A DNA stretch of 64,000 bases from Lysinibacillus sphaericus OT4b.31 (GCF_000392615.1 NZ_KB933398.1:690391-754390); one strand, 5' to 3'. Positions 21,285-30,878 are shown, numbered from the stretch's first letter. The notes: generated from the sequence alone by a model not told the origin. Translations and numbers: made by a program.

Positions 21285-22331
21285 ATGAATTTACAAGAGG
21301 TACAACGGTTTTTAGCACTTTATCAGTCAGAACAAAATGAGCCTGAAACATGGTTAGCAAATAGATTACAACAGGTTGAATCTGCGGGAGAATATAATCC
21401 CACGACAGAAGAATTAATCTTCGGAGCACGAGTAGCTTGGCGCAATAGCAATAAATGTATTGGTCGTTTGTTTTGGCAATCACTACATGTTGTAGATGCA
21501 CGTGACATTTTAGATGAGCAATCTATTTTCAAAACATTACTTGCACATATTCAATATGCAACAAATGACGGAAAAATTCGCCCGACGATTACAGTGTTTG
21601 CATCAGAACGTGTGCGTATTTGGAATCACCAGTTAATTCGTTATGCAGGTTATGAAACGGAGGAAGGAATTATCGGTGATCCCCATTCTATCCACTTTAC
21701 GAATATATGCAAATCACTAGGCTGGCAAAGTGAGGGAACCGCGTATGATGTACTACCTATTATTGTGCAGGTAGATAAGCGTGCACCACAAGTATTTACC
21801 ATCCCAGAGGAACATATATTAGAGGTGCCAATTCGTCATCCACAATATCCAAAGGTCCAAGAGCTTGATATAAAATGGTATGCAGTACCGATTATTTCGA
21901 GCATGCGCTTTCAAATGGCGGGAATTGATTTTCAAGCAGCTCCATTTAATGGATGGTATATGGGAACAGAAATAGGTGCGCGCAACTTAGCTGATCATGA
22001 CCGCTACAACATGTTACCAGCGATAGCAGAAATTATTGAGCTGGATACGACAAAGCAGGCATCACTTTGGCGAGATCGTGCGTTAGTTGAGCTAAATATT
22101 GCCGTGCTTCATTCCTTTAAAGAAGACGGCGTAAGCATTGTCGATCATCATACGGCTGCGCAACAGTTTAAGCTGTTTGAGGAGGCGGAAGAGAAGGCAG
22201 GACGAGAGCTAACAGGTAACTGGACATGGCTGATTCCGCCACTATCGCCCGCAGCAACGCATATTTTTCACCAGCCTTATGTCAATGTTTACAATACGCC
22301 AAACTATTTTTATCAAAAGCCCCCATACTAA
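21285..22331 (+). CDS. nos: Bacterial nitric oxide synthase oxygenase
   Basis: 348 residues from ATG 21285, which has GGAGGA nine bases upstream; the in-frame ATG at 21270 overlaps that site. It makes NO and citrulline from arginine. The haem-ligand Cys58 is in AWRNSNKCIGRLFW, and the substrate and pterin regions (GWYMGTEIGARNLADHDRYN, WTWLIPPLSP) are intact. Like other Firmicute NOS proteins it lacks a reductase domain and must borrow electrons from cellular flavodoxin-type reductases. It is monocistronic. Confidence 0.97.
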   Translation: MNLQEVQRFLALYQSEQNEPETWLANRLQQVESAGEYNPTTEELIFGARVAWRNSNKCIGRLFWQSLHVVDARDILDEQSIFKTLLAHIQYATNDGKIRPTITVFASERVRIWNHQLIRYAGYETEEGIIGDPHSIHFTNICKSLGWQSEGTAYDVLPIIVQVDKRAPQVFTIPEEHILEVPIRHPQYPKVQELDIKWYAVPIISSMRFQMAGIDFQAAPFNGWYMGTEIGARNLADHDRYNMLPAIAEIIELDTTKQASLWRDRALVELNIAVLHSFKEDGVSIVDHHTAAQQFKLFEEAEEKAGRELTGNWTWLIPPLSPAATHIFHQPYVNVYNTPNYFYQKPPY

Positions 22332-22334
22332 AAA

Positions 22335-22368
22335 GAAGAGGCAGCTCATCATATGAGCTGCCTTAGAT
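22335..22368. terminator. Bidirectional terminator after nos
   Basis: GGCAGCTCATC / ATGAGCTGCC palindrome; the T-tract is better on the minus strand (TCTTCTTTTT). Confidence 0.65.
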
Positions 22369-22393
22369 TGAAGACAAAAGGTATTCAGAATGA

Positions 22394-22501
22394 TCACATA
22401 TCAATAAAGACAAGGTCAGCGCTCAATAATCCTTGATTCGCAATTGCTTCTAAGAGGCGATAGAAAATCTGTTCAAATATAGCTGAGTCTTGCAAGCGAC
22501 G
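22394..22501 (-). pseudogene. IS1182-family transposase fragment
   Basis: Minus-strand frame RRLQDSAIFEQIFYRLLEAI, then NQGLLSADLVFID and a premature stop. This is the core of IS1182-type DDE transposases (RRFQDTDLFEQIFYRIL ... VFIDGTHIKA). Only ~36 codons remain, fused directly to the repeat at 22500. A second copy of the same segment lies at 40360-40690. Confidence 0.7.
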
Positions 22502-22592
22502 AGGAGACTGAAGCCATGCCCGCGAAAAGCGCCCGCCGTAACGGAAATCAACAGTTTCATATAGAACTTTCTATTTTCAAAGAAAAAGACTG
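22500..22592 (-). repeat. Half of an interspersed GC-rich repeat
   Basis: The segment GAGGAGACTGAAGCCATGCC ... CGGAAATCAACAGT ... AGAAAAAGACTGTAAACAA is the inverted counterpart of the stretch at ~40729-40855, with over 70% identity by eye. Elements of this appearance are scattered in Bacillaceae intergenic regions. Confidence 0.6.
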
Positions 22593-22632
22593 TAAACAAA
22601 CTCAATTTTTTGAGTCAGATCAGTTAGATCAA

Positions 22633-23838
22633 TTAATTTACATATTCATCTTTAGAAGCTCTCATAGAGCAGAAGAACAGTAGCGTTACCACCACGACGA
22701 AGAGCCAGCCAGCGATGTTCCAGCCCCCTAATAAATCATGCAAATAACCAAATAGGATGGGTCCAACTGCTGCAAGTAAATAGCCAATAGATTGTGCAAA
22801 ACCTGATAAATCAGCCGCCTCATATGCAGTGCGTGTACGCAGTGTGAAGAACATCATCGCTAACGCAAATGAAGCGCCCCCAGCTAATCCAATAAGTACC
22901 ATCCAGAGAACTGCAAAACTTGTCCACTCCATTACCAAACCAGTAAAGCCGATTAAATAAAATACTGTAAAAATGACGACAAGTGGACGTTGGGATTTCA
23001 TCTTGCTTGCAATAATAGGCACAACTAGAGCCATAGGTATTTGTGAAAACTGCATGGTTGAAAACATCCAGCCAGCACGGTCGGCAGCGAGACCTTGGGC
23101 AATATAAATTTCAGGAATCCATGCCGCTGTCGTATAAAATATGAGTGATTGTAACCCCATTGCGCCCGTAACAGCCCAAGCTACAGGTGATTTCCATAAA
23201 GGTATACGCGTTTTCATAGATGCGACAGTAGGTTCAGGTTTATTTGCTTGCAATTGTGGAATCCAAACCAAAATTGTTAAGACAACTAGAATAAGAGCTA
23301 CCCCGAGAGCGCCTTGCCAACCAAGGGACGAATGGGCTACTGGATAGCTAATACCCGCACCTACACCTGCTGAAAGATTCATCGACACTGTGAAGAAAGC
23401 CATTAGTAAACCAACATGATAAGGAAATTTCAATTTCAGTAAGCCTGGAATAAGCACATTACCAAAAGAAATGGCAACGCCAATTAGTACCGTTCCGAGA
23501 ACGAGTAATGTAGTTGTACCAAGGGAGCGTGTGACAATGCCACATGCTAATAAGATCGTGGATAAAAACAATGTCAATTCAATGCCTAATTTGCGTGCAA
23601 CAACTGGTGCAAACGGTGATACTATCGCAAAAGCTAGTAATGGAATTGTTGTCAAAAAGCCAGCGAGTACGTTGGAAATGCCAAGACTTTCACGAATGAA
23701 AGAAATAATGGGACCAACGACAGTTAGTGGCATCCGTAATGTAGAAGCTATAAAAATAACACCGATGACAAGTAACAGAGTTTTTCCCTTCCAGCTAATT
23801 TTTTTGCTAGGATAAGTAGAATGTTCATTAGTTGTCAA
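22633..23838 (-). CDS. MFS transporter, CynX/NimT (YycB-like) family
   Basis: 401 residues, 12 predicted membrane helices. The start ATG is preceded by a weak GGGGG-type site. The FIASTLRMPLTVVGPIISFI opening, GFLTTIPLLAFAIVSPFAP and CGIVTRSLG segments are typical of the CynX/NimT branch (cyanate or nitroimidazole-type transporters, B. subtilis YycB). Substrate unknown. Monocistronic. Confidence 0.85.
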   Translation of the reverse strand: MTTNEHSTYPSKKISWKGKTLLLVIGVIFIASTLRMPLTVVGPIISFIRESLGISNVLAGFLTTIPLLAFAIVSPFAPVVARKLGIELTLFLSTILLACGIVTRSLGTTTLLVLGTVLIGVAISFGNVLIPGLLKLKFPYHVGLLMAFFTVSMNLSAGVGAGISYPVAHSSLGWQGALGVALILVVLTILVWIPQLQANKPEPTVASMKTRIPLWKSPVAWAVTGAMGLQSLIFYTTAAWIPEIYIAQGLAADRAGWMFSTMQFSQIPMALVVPIIASKMKSQRPLVVIFTVFYLIGFTGLVMEWTSFAVLWMVLIGLAGGASFALAMMFFTLRTRTAYEAADLSGFAQSIGYLLAAVGPILFGYLHDLLGGWNIAGWLFVVVVTLLFFCSMRASKDEYVN

Positions 23839-24015
23839 AATAAATCCCCCTTGAATTAAAACATTAATAATTCGAACAACTATACCACTTTACCATACTA
23901 TTAAAAATGGTAGAAAATTCACAAAATATTGAACATTACTATTGTTATTGAAATGTCAAAGGTCGTATGATAGACTGAATAACATCATAAATTTAATAAT
24001 TACATGCCTCATGTT

Positions 24016-24195
24016 TGTATTGAGGTAGAGGTCGCGGTATTTATAAGTACGCTAATGGAAATGACAAGCATTAAAGATGTTAGCTGAAAGGAAATACCGC
24101 CGAAGTGTGAGGGGACTTGAAAACCTCATGCTGGGGCTGTTTCCGAAAGGAACAGAACTGTCACGTTGGAATGACGTGTTGCGCTATCATTTGAA
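24016..24195 (+). ncRNA. Lysine riboswitch (L box)
   Basis: The conserved L-box elements are present in order: GAGGTAGAGGTCGCG, GCCGAAG (24110 region), CTGGGGCTGTTTCCGAAAGGAAC, and GACGTGTTGCGCTATC. It precedes a LysP-type permease gene and is followed by a terminator hairpin. Lysine binding should terminate transcription. Confidence 0.93.
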
Positions 24196-24213
24196 AGAAC
24201 TGGGGATTAACTT

Positions 24214-24247
24214 AGCCATCACAACGTTCATGTGATGGCGTTTTTTA
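24214..24247 (+). terminator. Lysine-riboswitch terminator
   Basis: GCCATCACA / TGTGATGGC stem followed by GTTTTTT. Confidence 0.92.
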
Positions 24248-24423
24248 TTTCTATTCGGTAGGTATTTTATTACCTACTTACTTAAAAATAGTATCTCCGC
24301 TAACTGATATGTACGCATTAATTTACTGTACCTAAACGCAATGGTTATGAAGCGTAAAAACAATGGGTACAATTACGTCGAGGTGAATATGAGGACCTCT
24401 TATAAAAGGAAGGAAGCTTTAAC

Positions 24424-25887
24424 GTGAGTGAAATAAAAGTTAATCAGCTTGGGCATAAACCGCCGAAGTTGAAAAAAGAACTAAAAAGTCGTCATATAAC
24501 AATGATTTCGTTAGGCGGCACAATTGGTACTGGGCTATTTTTAGCTAGTGGTGGTGCCATTGCACAGGCGGGTCCTGGTGGCGCATTGCTTGCTTATGCC
24601 TTAATTGGCATTATGGTGTATTTTTTAATGACGAGCTTAGGGGAAATGGCTGCCTATATGCCTTCATCGGGTTCGTTTAGTACGTATGCAAGTAAATTTG
24701 TAGATCCAGCACTTGGTTTTGCACTTGGTTGGAATTACTGGTATAACTGGGCTATTACGATTGCAGCGGAAATTGCAGCTGTCTCACTAATTATGAAATA
24801 CTGGTTCCCAGATAGCTCGTCAGCACTTTGGACAGTATTGTTTATTGCCATCGTACTATCATTTAATCTTTTATCGGTAAAAAGCTACGGTGAAAGTGAA
24901 TATTGGTTTGCCATGATCAAGGTGGCAACCGTTATTATCTTCATTATTATCAGTATTCTGATGATATTTGGTATTTTGGGAGGGCAAGCACCCGTAGGCT
25001 TCACGAATTTCTTCATTAGTGATGGGCCATTCCATGGTGGATTCCTTGCTACATTTGGTATCTTCTTAGCAGCAGGATTCTCGTTCCAAGGGACAGAGCT
25101 TCTAGGCATTACAGCTGGGGAAACAGATGACCCAGGAAAAAATATTCCAAAAGCAGTGAAATCTGTTTTCTGGCGTATTATTTTATTCTATATTTTAGCG
25201 ATTGCAGCAATTGGTATGCTCATTCCGTTTACAGATGCACGTTTACTATCTGAAGATATTGCGGTATCTCCATTTACGCTAGTATTTGATCGATTAGGAA
25301 TTGCCTTTGCGGCTTCCCTGATGAATGCGATTATTTTAACAGCTATGCTTTCGGCGGGGAACTCAGGGCTATATGCGTCATCGCGTATGCTATGGCAATT
25401 AGCCGTGGATGGCCATGCACCAAAATTCTTTATGAAGTTAAGTCGCCGTGGGATTCCAATTTATGCTTTAATGGCGACATTAGCAGTAGGCAGTCTTGCA
25501 TTTCTAGCATCATTTTTTGGTGACGGGGTTGTCTATATATGGCTTCTAAATGCCTCAGGTATGTCAGGCTTCATTGCATGGCTCGGTATTGCCTTTAGCC
25601 ACTACCGTTTCCGTAGAGCTTTCGAGGCTCAAGGCTTAGATTCGAAATTACTACCTTATAAAGCAAAGCTATATCCATTTGGACCAATCTTTGCATTTAC
25701 GGTTTGTATGATTGTTGTAGTTGGTCAAAACTACACGGCCTTTACAGGTGAAACCATTGACTGGAATGGTGTATTTGTTTCATACATTGGAATCCCACTG
25801 TTTTTAGCATTATGGATTGGCTTTAAAGTGAAAAATAAAACGAAAATGATTCCGCTTAAGGACTGTGATTTGAAAGTGGAAAAATAG
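24424..25887 (+). CDS. lysP: Lysine-specific permease (APC superfamily, AAT family)
   Basis: 487 residues from GTG 24424 after GGAAGG. Twelve membrane helices. The AAT signature SLGGTIGTGLFLASG opens helix 1, and GEMAAYMPSSGSFSTYAS plus WNYWYNWAITIAAE match LysP-type proton-lysine symporters. The lysine riboswitch in its leader makes lysine the likely substrate. Confidence 0.92.
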   Translation: MSEIKVNQLGHKPPKLKKELKSRHITMISLGGTIGTGLFLASGGAIAQAGPGGALLAYALIGIMVYFLMTSLGEMAAYMPSSGSFSTYASKFVDPALGFALGWNYWYNWAITIAAEIAAVSLIMKYWFPDSSSALWTVLFIAIVLSFNLLSVKSYGESEYWFAMIKVATVIIFIIISILMIFGILGGQAPVGFTNFFISDGPFHGGFLATFGIFLAAGFSFQGTELLGITAGETDDPGKNIPKAVKSVFWRIILFYILAIAAIGMLIPFTDARLLSEDIAVSPFTLVFDRLGIAFAASLMNAIILTAMLSAGNSGLYASSRMLWQLAVDGHAPKFFMKLSRRGIPIYALMATLAVGSLAFLASFFGDGVVYIWLLNASGMSGFIAWLGIAFSHYRFRRAFEAQGLDSKLLPYKAKLYPFGPIFAFTVCMIVVVGQNYTAFTGETIDWNGVFVSYIGIPLFLALWIGFKVKNKTKMIPLKDCDLKVEK

Positions 25888-25896
25888 AACGTAGCT

Positions 25897-25953
25897 AAAG
25901 GGCTATCCTGTAAGTCATTGTAATATGACGAACGGGATAGCTTTTTTGATTTT
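25897..25953 (+). terminator. Terminator of lysP
   Basis: GGGCTATCC / GGGATAGCTTTTTTG inverted repeat just past the stop. Confidence 0.85.
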
Positions 25954-26069
25954 ATATAAAAATATTGCGAATTTCTTTTTTATGGTAAGGTATTATAGAT
26001 ATGGAAAGTTATTATAATCAAAAGGTATTTTTAATGATGAAAAGTTTCTCTTAAGAAGAGGTGCATATT

Positions 26070-26762
26070 ATGCAAAAACATATATTACTAGTAGAAGACG
26101 ATGAAGCCATTCGAGAAATGGTGGAAAATTTTTTATTGATGGAGGGATATCTCGTTACTTCTGTCTTAAATGGTGAAGAGGCTGTACAACAATGCGTAAG
26201 TACTTCGTTTGATTTAGTTATTTTGGATATTATGATACCAAAACTGGATGGATTAGAAGTTTTAAAGATTATTCGTCAAAAAGAAGCACTTCCAATTATT
26301 ATCATGTCCGCAAAAGATAGTGATGTCGATAAAGCACTCGGATTAGGCTTAGGAGCCGATGATTATATTGCAAAACCTTTTTCAATGTTGGAGTTTTCAG
26401 CTAGGGTAAAAGCTGCCATAAGAAGAGCGACAAAGTATGCGCATCATATAGAAGAACAGCAAGATGTATTAATAATTGGTGATTTAACAATTGATATTAT
26501 CAATTTTTCTGTAGAAAAAAATCAGCAAAAAGTCAAGCTTACCTCAAAAGAGTTTGGCATCTTAAAACTGTTTGCGACTAATTGTAATCGAGTATTTACA
26601 AAGCAGCAAATCTATCAACTGATTTGGAATGACGAATACTATGGTGATGAAAATATTATCAATGTCCATATAAGGAGACTACGAGAAAAAATTGAAGATG
26701 ATCCATCCAATCCCCAATACATTAAAACATTATGGGGAATTGGCTATAAGTTAGAAGGTTGA
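26070..26762 (+). CDS. OmpR-family response regulator
   Basis: 230 residues from ATG 26070 with AGAGGTG upstream (an in-frame GTG at 26061 is part of that site). Receiver domain with acidic pocket (EDDE), phospho-acceptor Asp53 (VILDIM) and the YIAKPF lysine, followed by a winged-helix DNA-binding domain from ~130. Four bases separate it from the kinase gene, forming a two-gene unit placed just before an ABC transporter. It probably activates that transporter. Confidence 0.94.
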   Translation: MQKHILLVEDDEAIREMVENFLLMEGYLVTSVLNGEEAVQQCVSTSFDLVILDIMIPKLDGLEVLKIIRQKEALPIIIMSAKDSDVDKALGLGLGADDYIAKPFSMLEFSARVKAAIRRATKYAHHIEEQQDVLIIGDLTIDIINFSVEKNQQKVKLTSKEFGILKLFATNCNRVFTKQQIYQLIWNDEYYGDENIINVHIRRLREKIEDDPSNPQYIKTLWGIGYKLEG

Positions 26763-26766
26763 TCGT

Positions 26767-27702
26767 ATGGTTATGTTACTATCTATTATTATTGTATTAC
26801 TCATCGGAATTACTTGTTTTCAGGTGAAAGACAAGAAAAATCAAAATACAACTATTCATTACATGCGTAAAAAGCTGCAATCCATAATGACTGAACAAAC
26901 AAATGAAAAAATTCTAGTTTCGACAGCTAATCATGAAACAAAGCAATTACTCAATGCTATGAATACATTACTGGATCATAATCAAAGAATATTGGCTACA
27001 CATCGGAAAATGGAAGGTTCTATGAAAAAGATGCTGGCTAATATTTCACACGATCTCAAAACGCCGCTAACTGTTGTCCTTGGATATATCGAGATGCTAC
27101 AACTAGACAAGCCTATAAGCGGTGAAGAGCGACAACGATTGCTCTCAGGGGTTCATGCTAAAACACTGGAAGTATTGAGCATTATCCATACATTCTTCGA
27201 TCTTGCTAAAATTGAAGCAGGAGACACAGATTATCCAATAACTAAGATAAATGTGAGTGAAATCTGTAGAAAAAACATCCTGTCATTTTACGATATAGTA
27301 ACGTCTATGGGACTCAAAATAGACATTGCAATACCAGAAACACCTGTTTTTGCACTCGGCAATGAAGAAGCACTGGATAGAATTTTGAACAATTTACTGT
27401 CCAATGCACTTGCATATGGCGCAGAAGGGAATGTAATTGGCCTAGTGGTTAGACATGACGACGTCGCTATATATGTTGATGTATGGGATCGTGGGAAAGG
27501 TATCGATGAATACCATGTAGATAATGTTTTTGAAAGAATGTATACGCTAGAAGATTCAAGAAATAAATCATTCCAAGGAAGTGGGCTTGGCTTAACGATA
27601 ACGAAAAGACTTGTAGAAATAATGAATGGCTCCATTCACCTTTCCAGTATCCCCTATGAGAAAACGGTTTTTACTGTTTCTCTAAAAAGAATGATGTATT
27701 AA
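26767..27702 (+). CDS. Sensor histidine kinase, single short membrane anchor
   Basis: 311 residues. One membrane helix (1-20), no extracytoplasmic sensor domain, then a HisKA domain with phosphorylated His95 in NISHDLKTPLT and a HATPase_c domain (N box NLLSNALAYG, G boxes DRGKGI and GSGLGLTI). Such minimal kinases usually sense through a partner, here plausibly the downstream ABC transporter as in Bce- and lantibiotic-type systems. That link is inference. Confidence 0.92.
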   Translation: MVMLLSIIIVLLIGITCFQVKDKKNQNTTIHYMRKKLQSIMTEQTNEKILVSTANHETKQLLNAMNTLLDHNQRILATHRKMEGSMKKMLANISHDLKTPLTVVLGYIEMLQLDKPISGEERQRLLSGVHAKTLEVLSIIHTFFDLAKIEAGDTDYPITKINVSEICRKNILSFYDIVTSMGLKIDIAIPETPVFALGNEEALDRILNNLLSNALAYGAEGNVIGLVVRHDDVAIYVDVWDRGKGIDEYHVDNVFERMYTLEDSRNKSFQGSGLGLTITKRLVEIMNGSIHLSSIPYEKTVFTVSLKRMMY

Positions 27703-27710
27703 ACGAATCT

Positions 27711-27748
27711 GCTTGTGGAGCTGATAATGCTCTACAGGCTTTTTACTT
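27711..27748 (+). terminator. Weak terminator between kinase and ABC genes
   Basis: TGTGGAGC / GCTCTACA with one G-T pair, then GGCTTTTTAC. It suggests that the ABC genes have their own promoter in the 27750-27836 stretch. Confidence 0.55.
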
Positions 27749-27836
27749 CATTTAAGAAATAAGTAAGAATCAAGTAATAAAATAGAGAGCTTTACTTTTT
27801 ATAATAAAGAAAGACACATATTAGGGAGAGGTAAAG

Positions 27837-28760
27837 ATGACTTATATTGTGAAAACAAACCAACTTACAAAAGTATATGAAGGAAAAGAAGTTGCTTCTG
27901 ACGTCAATATGCATGTGAAGAAAGGGGAGATATATGGTTTTTTGGGTCCCAATGGTGCAGGGAAAACGACTGTAATGAAAATGCTAACAAACCTTACAAA
28001 GCCAACAAGTGGGGATATCGAAATCTTCGGCGAAAAATTAACGGATCAATCCTACGAAGTACTAAAAAGAATGGGGACCATTATTGAATACCCAATTTTC
28101 TATGAGAAGTTAACTGCCAGAGAAACCCTAGAACTACATTGCGAATATATGGGGTATTACGACAAAAATGAAATTAGTCATGTACTAGATTTAGTAAAGC
28201 TAACCAAAACGGATAGCAAGCGTGTAAAAGACTTTTCACTTGGCATGAAACAGCGATTGGGCATTGCACGAGCAATTATTACAAAACCAGAATTACTTAT
28301 CCTAGATGAGCCAATAAACGGACTTGATCCCATTGGGATCAAAGAGCTCCGTGAGTTATTCGTTATGCTATGTAAAGAATATGGCATAACAATTATTATT
28401 TCTAGTCATATTTTAGGAGAAATCGAACTGTTGGCTGACACGATTGGTGTTATTAATAACGGGAGACTAATAACAGAGGTATCAATGGAAACTATCAATC
28501 GTAGTCAAACAGATTATATTGAAGTGATTGTGAATGATGGGAAAAAAGCTGCATTTATTTTAGAGAATAAATTAAACATAACCAACTTTAAACTAGTTGC
28601 AGAGAACTGCATTCGCATTTATGAAAATTCCATTTCACAAAAGGACATTTCAAAAACATTGATCGAACATGATATAGATATTGAAGGAATCAGCAAGAAA
28701 ACAAGCTCATTAGAGGATTATTTCTTAAAATTAATTAATGGGGGTGTAGTAAGTGCTTAA
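27837..28760 (+). CDS. ABC transporter ATPase, BcrA / lantibiotic-immunity type
   Basis: 307 residues. Walker A GPNGAGKTT (37-45), signature SLGMKQRLG, Walker B LLILDEP, then a ~90-residue C-terminal extension. The QSYEVLKRMGTIIEYPIFYE segment is typical of BcrA/LanF ATPases that pump bacitracin or lantibiotics away from the membrane. Good ribosome binding site (GGGAGAGG). It overlaps the permease gene by 8 bp. Confidence 0.9.
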   Translation: MTYIVKTNQLTKVYEGKEVASDVNMHVKKGEIYGFLGPNGAGKTTVMKMLTNLTKPTSGDIEIFGEKLTDQSYEVLKRMGTIIEYPIFYEKLTARETLELHCEYMGYYDKNEISHVLDLVKLTKTDSKRVKDFSLGMKQRLGIARAIITKPELLILDEPINGLDPIGIKELRELFVMLCKEYGITIIISSHILGEIELLADTIGVINNGRLITEVSMETINRSQTDYIEVIVNDGKKAAFILENKLNITNFKLVAENCIRIYENSISQKDISKTLIEHDIDIEGISKKTSSLEDYFLKLINGGVVSA

Positions 28761-29442
28761 TTTAATGCGTTTAGAAATGAAAAAATATCAGTTAGGCTCC
28801 TATGTAAAAGGTGCTATTATTGCAAATTTCACCATATTAGGCTTTATGTTTCTGATCTTGTTTATCTCGAAAATAGAAGAAGATACTGCCATCGAAAACT
28901 ACCAGACAGCACTAACGGTCATTGACTCTTTTGTAAGAGGGGTATTTATTGTCTTTGCTGGTACATTAATTGCCAAGCTAATTATTGGAGAATATAAAAA
29001 TCGAACAATTACTACAGCATTTATGTATCCCATTAAAAGAAAAAATTTAATTGCCGCAAAGCTTGCAATTGTTATCATTTTTACGTTCAGTACCATTGTT
29101 ATTTCGAATGTGTTTATTACGGCAATATTTTGTTTCATTAGTGCAACCTATCATTTAATTCCAGATACATTAACGAATTCTGTAGTTATGCAACAACTCC
29201 CTTCGATGCTTATGAACGCTGTTGCAGCGACAGGCATGTCACTTATTCCTTTGTACTTTGGCATGAAAAAATATTCGATTCCAGCGACAATACTTTCTTC
29301 CTTGTTAATTGTCATGGTCGTATCTTCTAATACAGGTAATTTTTCTTTAAATGATATTATAGTTATCCCAATAACATTGGCGATCATTGGGATAGGTGTT
29401 GCCTACATATCCATTCGGAATATTGAAAGAGTGGATGTTTAA
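28753..29442 (+). CDS. ABC-2 type permease, BcrB-like
   Basis: 229 residues with six hydrophobic segments. The start overlaps the ATPase gene, so the two are translated together. The motif IIGEYKNRTITTAFMYPIKR is the conserved cytoplasmic loop of ABC-2 permeases. With the preceding kinase-regulator pair this forms a four-gene antimicrobial-peptide detoxification module. The actual inducer is unknown. Confidence 0.88.
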   Translation: MLNLMRLEMKKYQLGSYVKGAIIANFTILGFMFLILFISKIEEDTAIENYQTALTVIDSFVRGVFIVFAGTLIAKLIIGEYKNRTITTAFMYPIKRKNLIAAKLAIVIIFTFSTIVISNVFITAIFCFISATYHLIPDTLTNSVVMQQLPSMLMNAVAATGMSLIPLYFGMKKYSIPATILSSLLIVMVVSSNTGNFSLNDIIVIPITLAIIGIGVAYISIRNIERVDV

Positions 29443-29444
29443 GG

Positions 29445-29551
29445 GTGCCTGGCACGCAAACAATTTGCGAACAATTCTGAATATTGATGTTTCAGATACA
29501 AGATAATGCCAGGCACTTTAACAATGTTGAATTGTTAGAGCGCCTGGCATT
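29445..29551. repeat. Three copies of a GTGCCTGGCAC-type palindrome, including a terminator
   Basis: GTGCCTGGCAC (29445), ATGCCAGGCAC (29506) and GCGCCTGGCAT (29540). The last two pair to form a hairpin with a T6 tail, a plausible shared terminator for the permease and for mntH. This 11-base palindrome is often seen dispersed in Bacillaceae intergenic DNA. Confidence 0.65.
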
Positions 29552-29553
29552 TT

Positions 29554-30819
29554 TTAAGCAAATATAGTTTCCCATAATAGATATATATTTAACGCAACAA
29601 CTATTACTACAACAATCCATCCAAGTCCTGTGGTTACGCGATGATTGACAAGGCTGCCCATAATGTCACGCTTACTTGTGAACATTACAAGGGGCACAAG
29701 AGCAAAAGCAATACCGAATGATAGAATAACTTGACTTAGCACAAGTGCGTAGGTTGCATTGACGCCAGATGCAATAATGGCAAGTGGGGGAATCATAGTA
29801 ATTGCTCGGCGTAGGTACAATGGAATTTTTCTTCGAATAAATCCTTGCATAACAACATCTCCAGCTAATGTACCAACAGAAGAACTTGCAAGTCCTGCAA
29901 TGAGAAGTCCAAGACCAAAGGAAACTGCTGCCATCGGACCAAGTGCATCCCGTAATCCGTTATAGGCTATATCTAGATCCTCTACCACTACACCCTGTGT
30001 ATGGAACACCGCTGCTGCAATGATTAGCATACTCATATTAATGGCACCAGCAATAATCATTGCTATGACAATATCGATAAACTCAAACCGGAAAATTCGT
30101 CGTTTTTCTCCTTCATTTCGCCCAACAATGCGGCTTTGCGTTAATGAAGAATGTAAATAAATCGCGTGTGGCATAACGGTTGCTCCTAAAATCCCTGTTG
30201 CAAGTAATAGTGAATCAACACCTTCAAATTGTGGTGTGAAAATGCCTATTGCTACATCGCTCCAATTCGGTTGCGCCAAAAATGTTTGGAACGCAAATGC
30301 CAACACAACAATTAACACCATGCCAGAAATGCCTGCTTCAAATGCTCTAAAACCTCTACGTTGTAATTCTAGAATAGCGAATGAACCGACAGCTGTAATA
30401 AGTGCGGCAGGTAGCATCGGAATGTTAAACAATAAGTAAAGGCCAAGTGCTGCCCCAATAAATTCTGCAAGATCCGTTGCGATTATGACTAATTCAGCTT
30501 GTATCCATAAAAAGATTGATGTTTTTTTAGAAAAGTTTTCACGTGCGACTTCCGGTAGATTCTTTCCTGTTGCTATACCCAATTTTGCTGATAAAGATTG
30601 AATAAGTACAGCCATTAAATTTGAAAATGCGATGACCCACAGAAGTAAATAGCCGTACTGTGAGCCAGCCGTAATATTTGTTGCAAAGTTGCCAGGATCT
30701 ATATAAGCAACAGCTGCGATGAATGCTGGACCAAGGAAGGGAAGAATGCGTCGCCAGCCTTTGATGTCGCCATCTAAAACTGCTTCTGCTGTCGGCTTTA
30801 TACTGCGTTTATAAACCAT
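29554..30819 (-). CDS. mntH: Manganese/proton symporter, NRAMP family
   Basis: 421 residues, 11 membrane helices. Metal-binding helix 1 motif DPGNFATNI and helix 6 motif MPHAIYLHSS are intact. It imports Mn2+ (and Fe2+) with protons. An MntR-like operator lies ~40 bases upstream of the start, giving the expected manganese control. Monocistronic. Confidence 0.95.
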   Translation of the reverse strand: MVYKRSIKPTAEAVLDGDIKGWRRILPFLGPAFIAAVAYIDPGNFATNITAGSQYGYLLLWVIAFSNLMAVLIQSLSAKLGIATGKNLPEVARENFSKKTSIFLWIQAELVIIATDLAEFIGAALGLYLLFNIPMLPAALITAVGSFAILELQRRGFRAFEAGISGMVLIVVLAFAFQTFLAQPNWSDVAIGIFTPQFEGVDSLLLATGILGATVMPHAIYLHSSLTQSRIVGRNEGEKRRIFRFEFIDIVIAMIIAGAINMSMLIIAAAVFHTQGVVVEDLDIAYNGLRDALGPMAAVSFGLGLLIAGLASSSVGTLAGDVVMQGFIRRKIPLYLRRAITMIPPLAIIASGVNATYALVLSQVILSFGIAFALVPLVMFTSKRDIMGSLVNHRVTTGLGWIVVVIVVALNIYLLWETIFA

Positions 30820-30856
30820 AATGTTCCCTCATTTCAAAAAGTATCCCAAAAGAAAT

Positions 30857-30878
30857 AAAGTTTCCTGTAGGAAAAATA
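30857..30878 (-). promoter_or_regulatory. MntR-like operator of mntH
   Basis: On the minus strand TTTTTCCTACAGGAAACTTT is an inverted repeat close to the MntR site core (TTTGCCTTAAGGAAAC). It sits between the mntH start and its promoter region. Confidence 0.6.
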
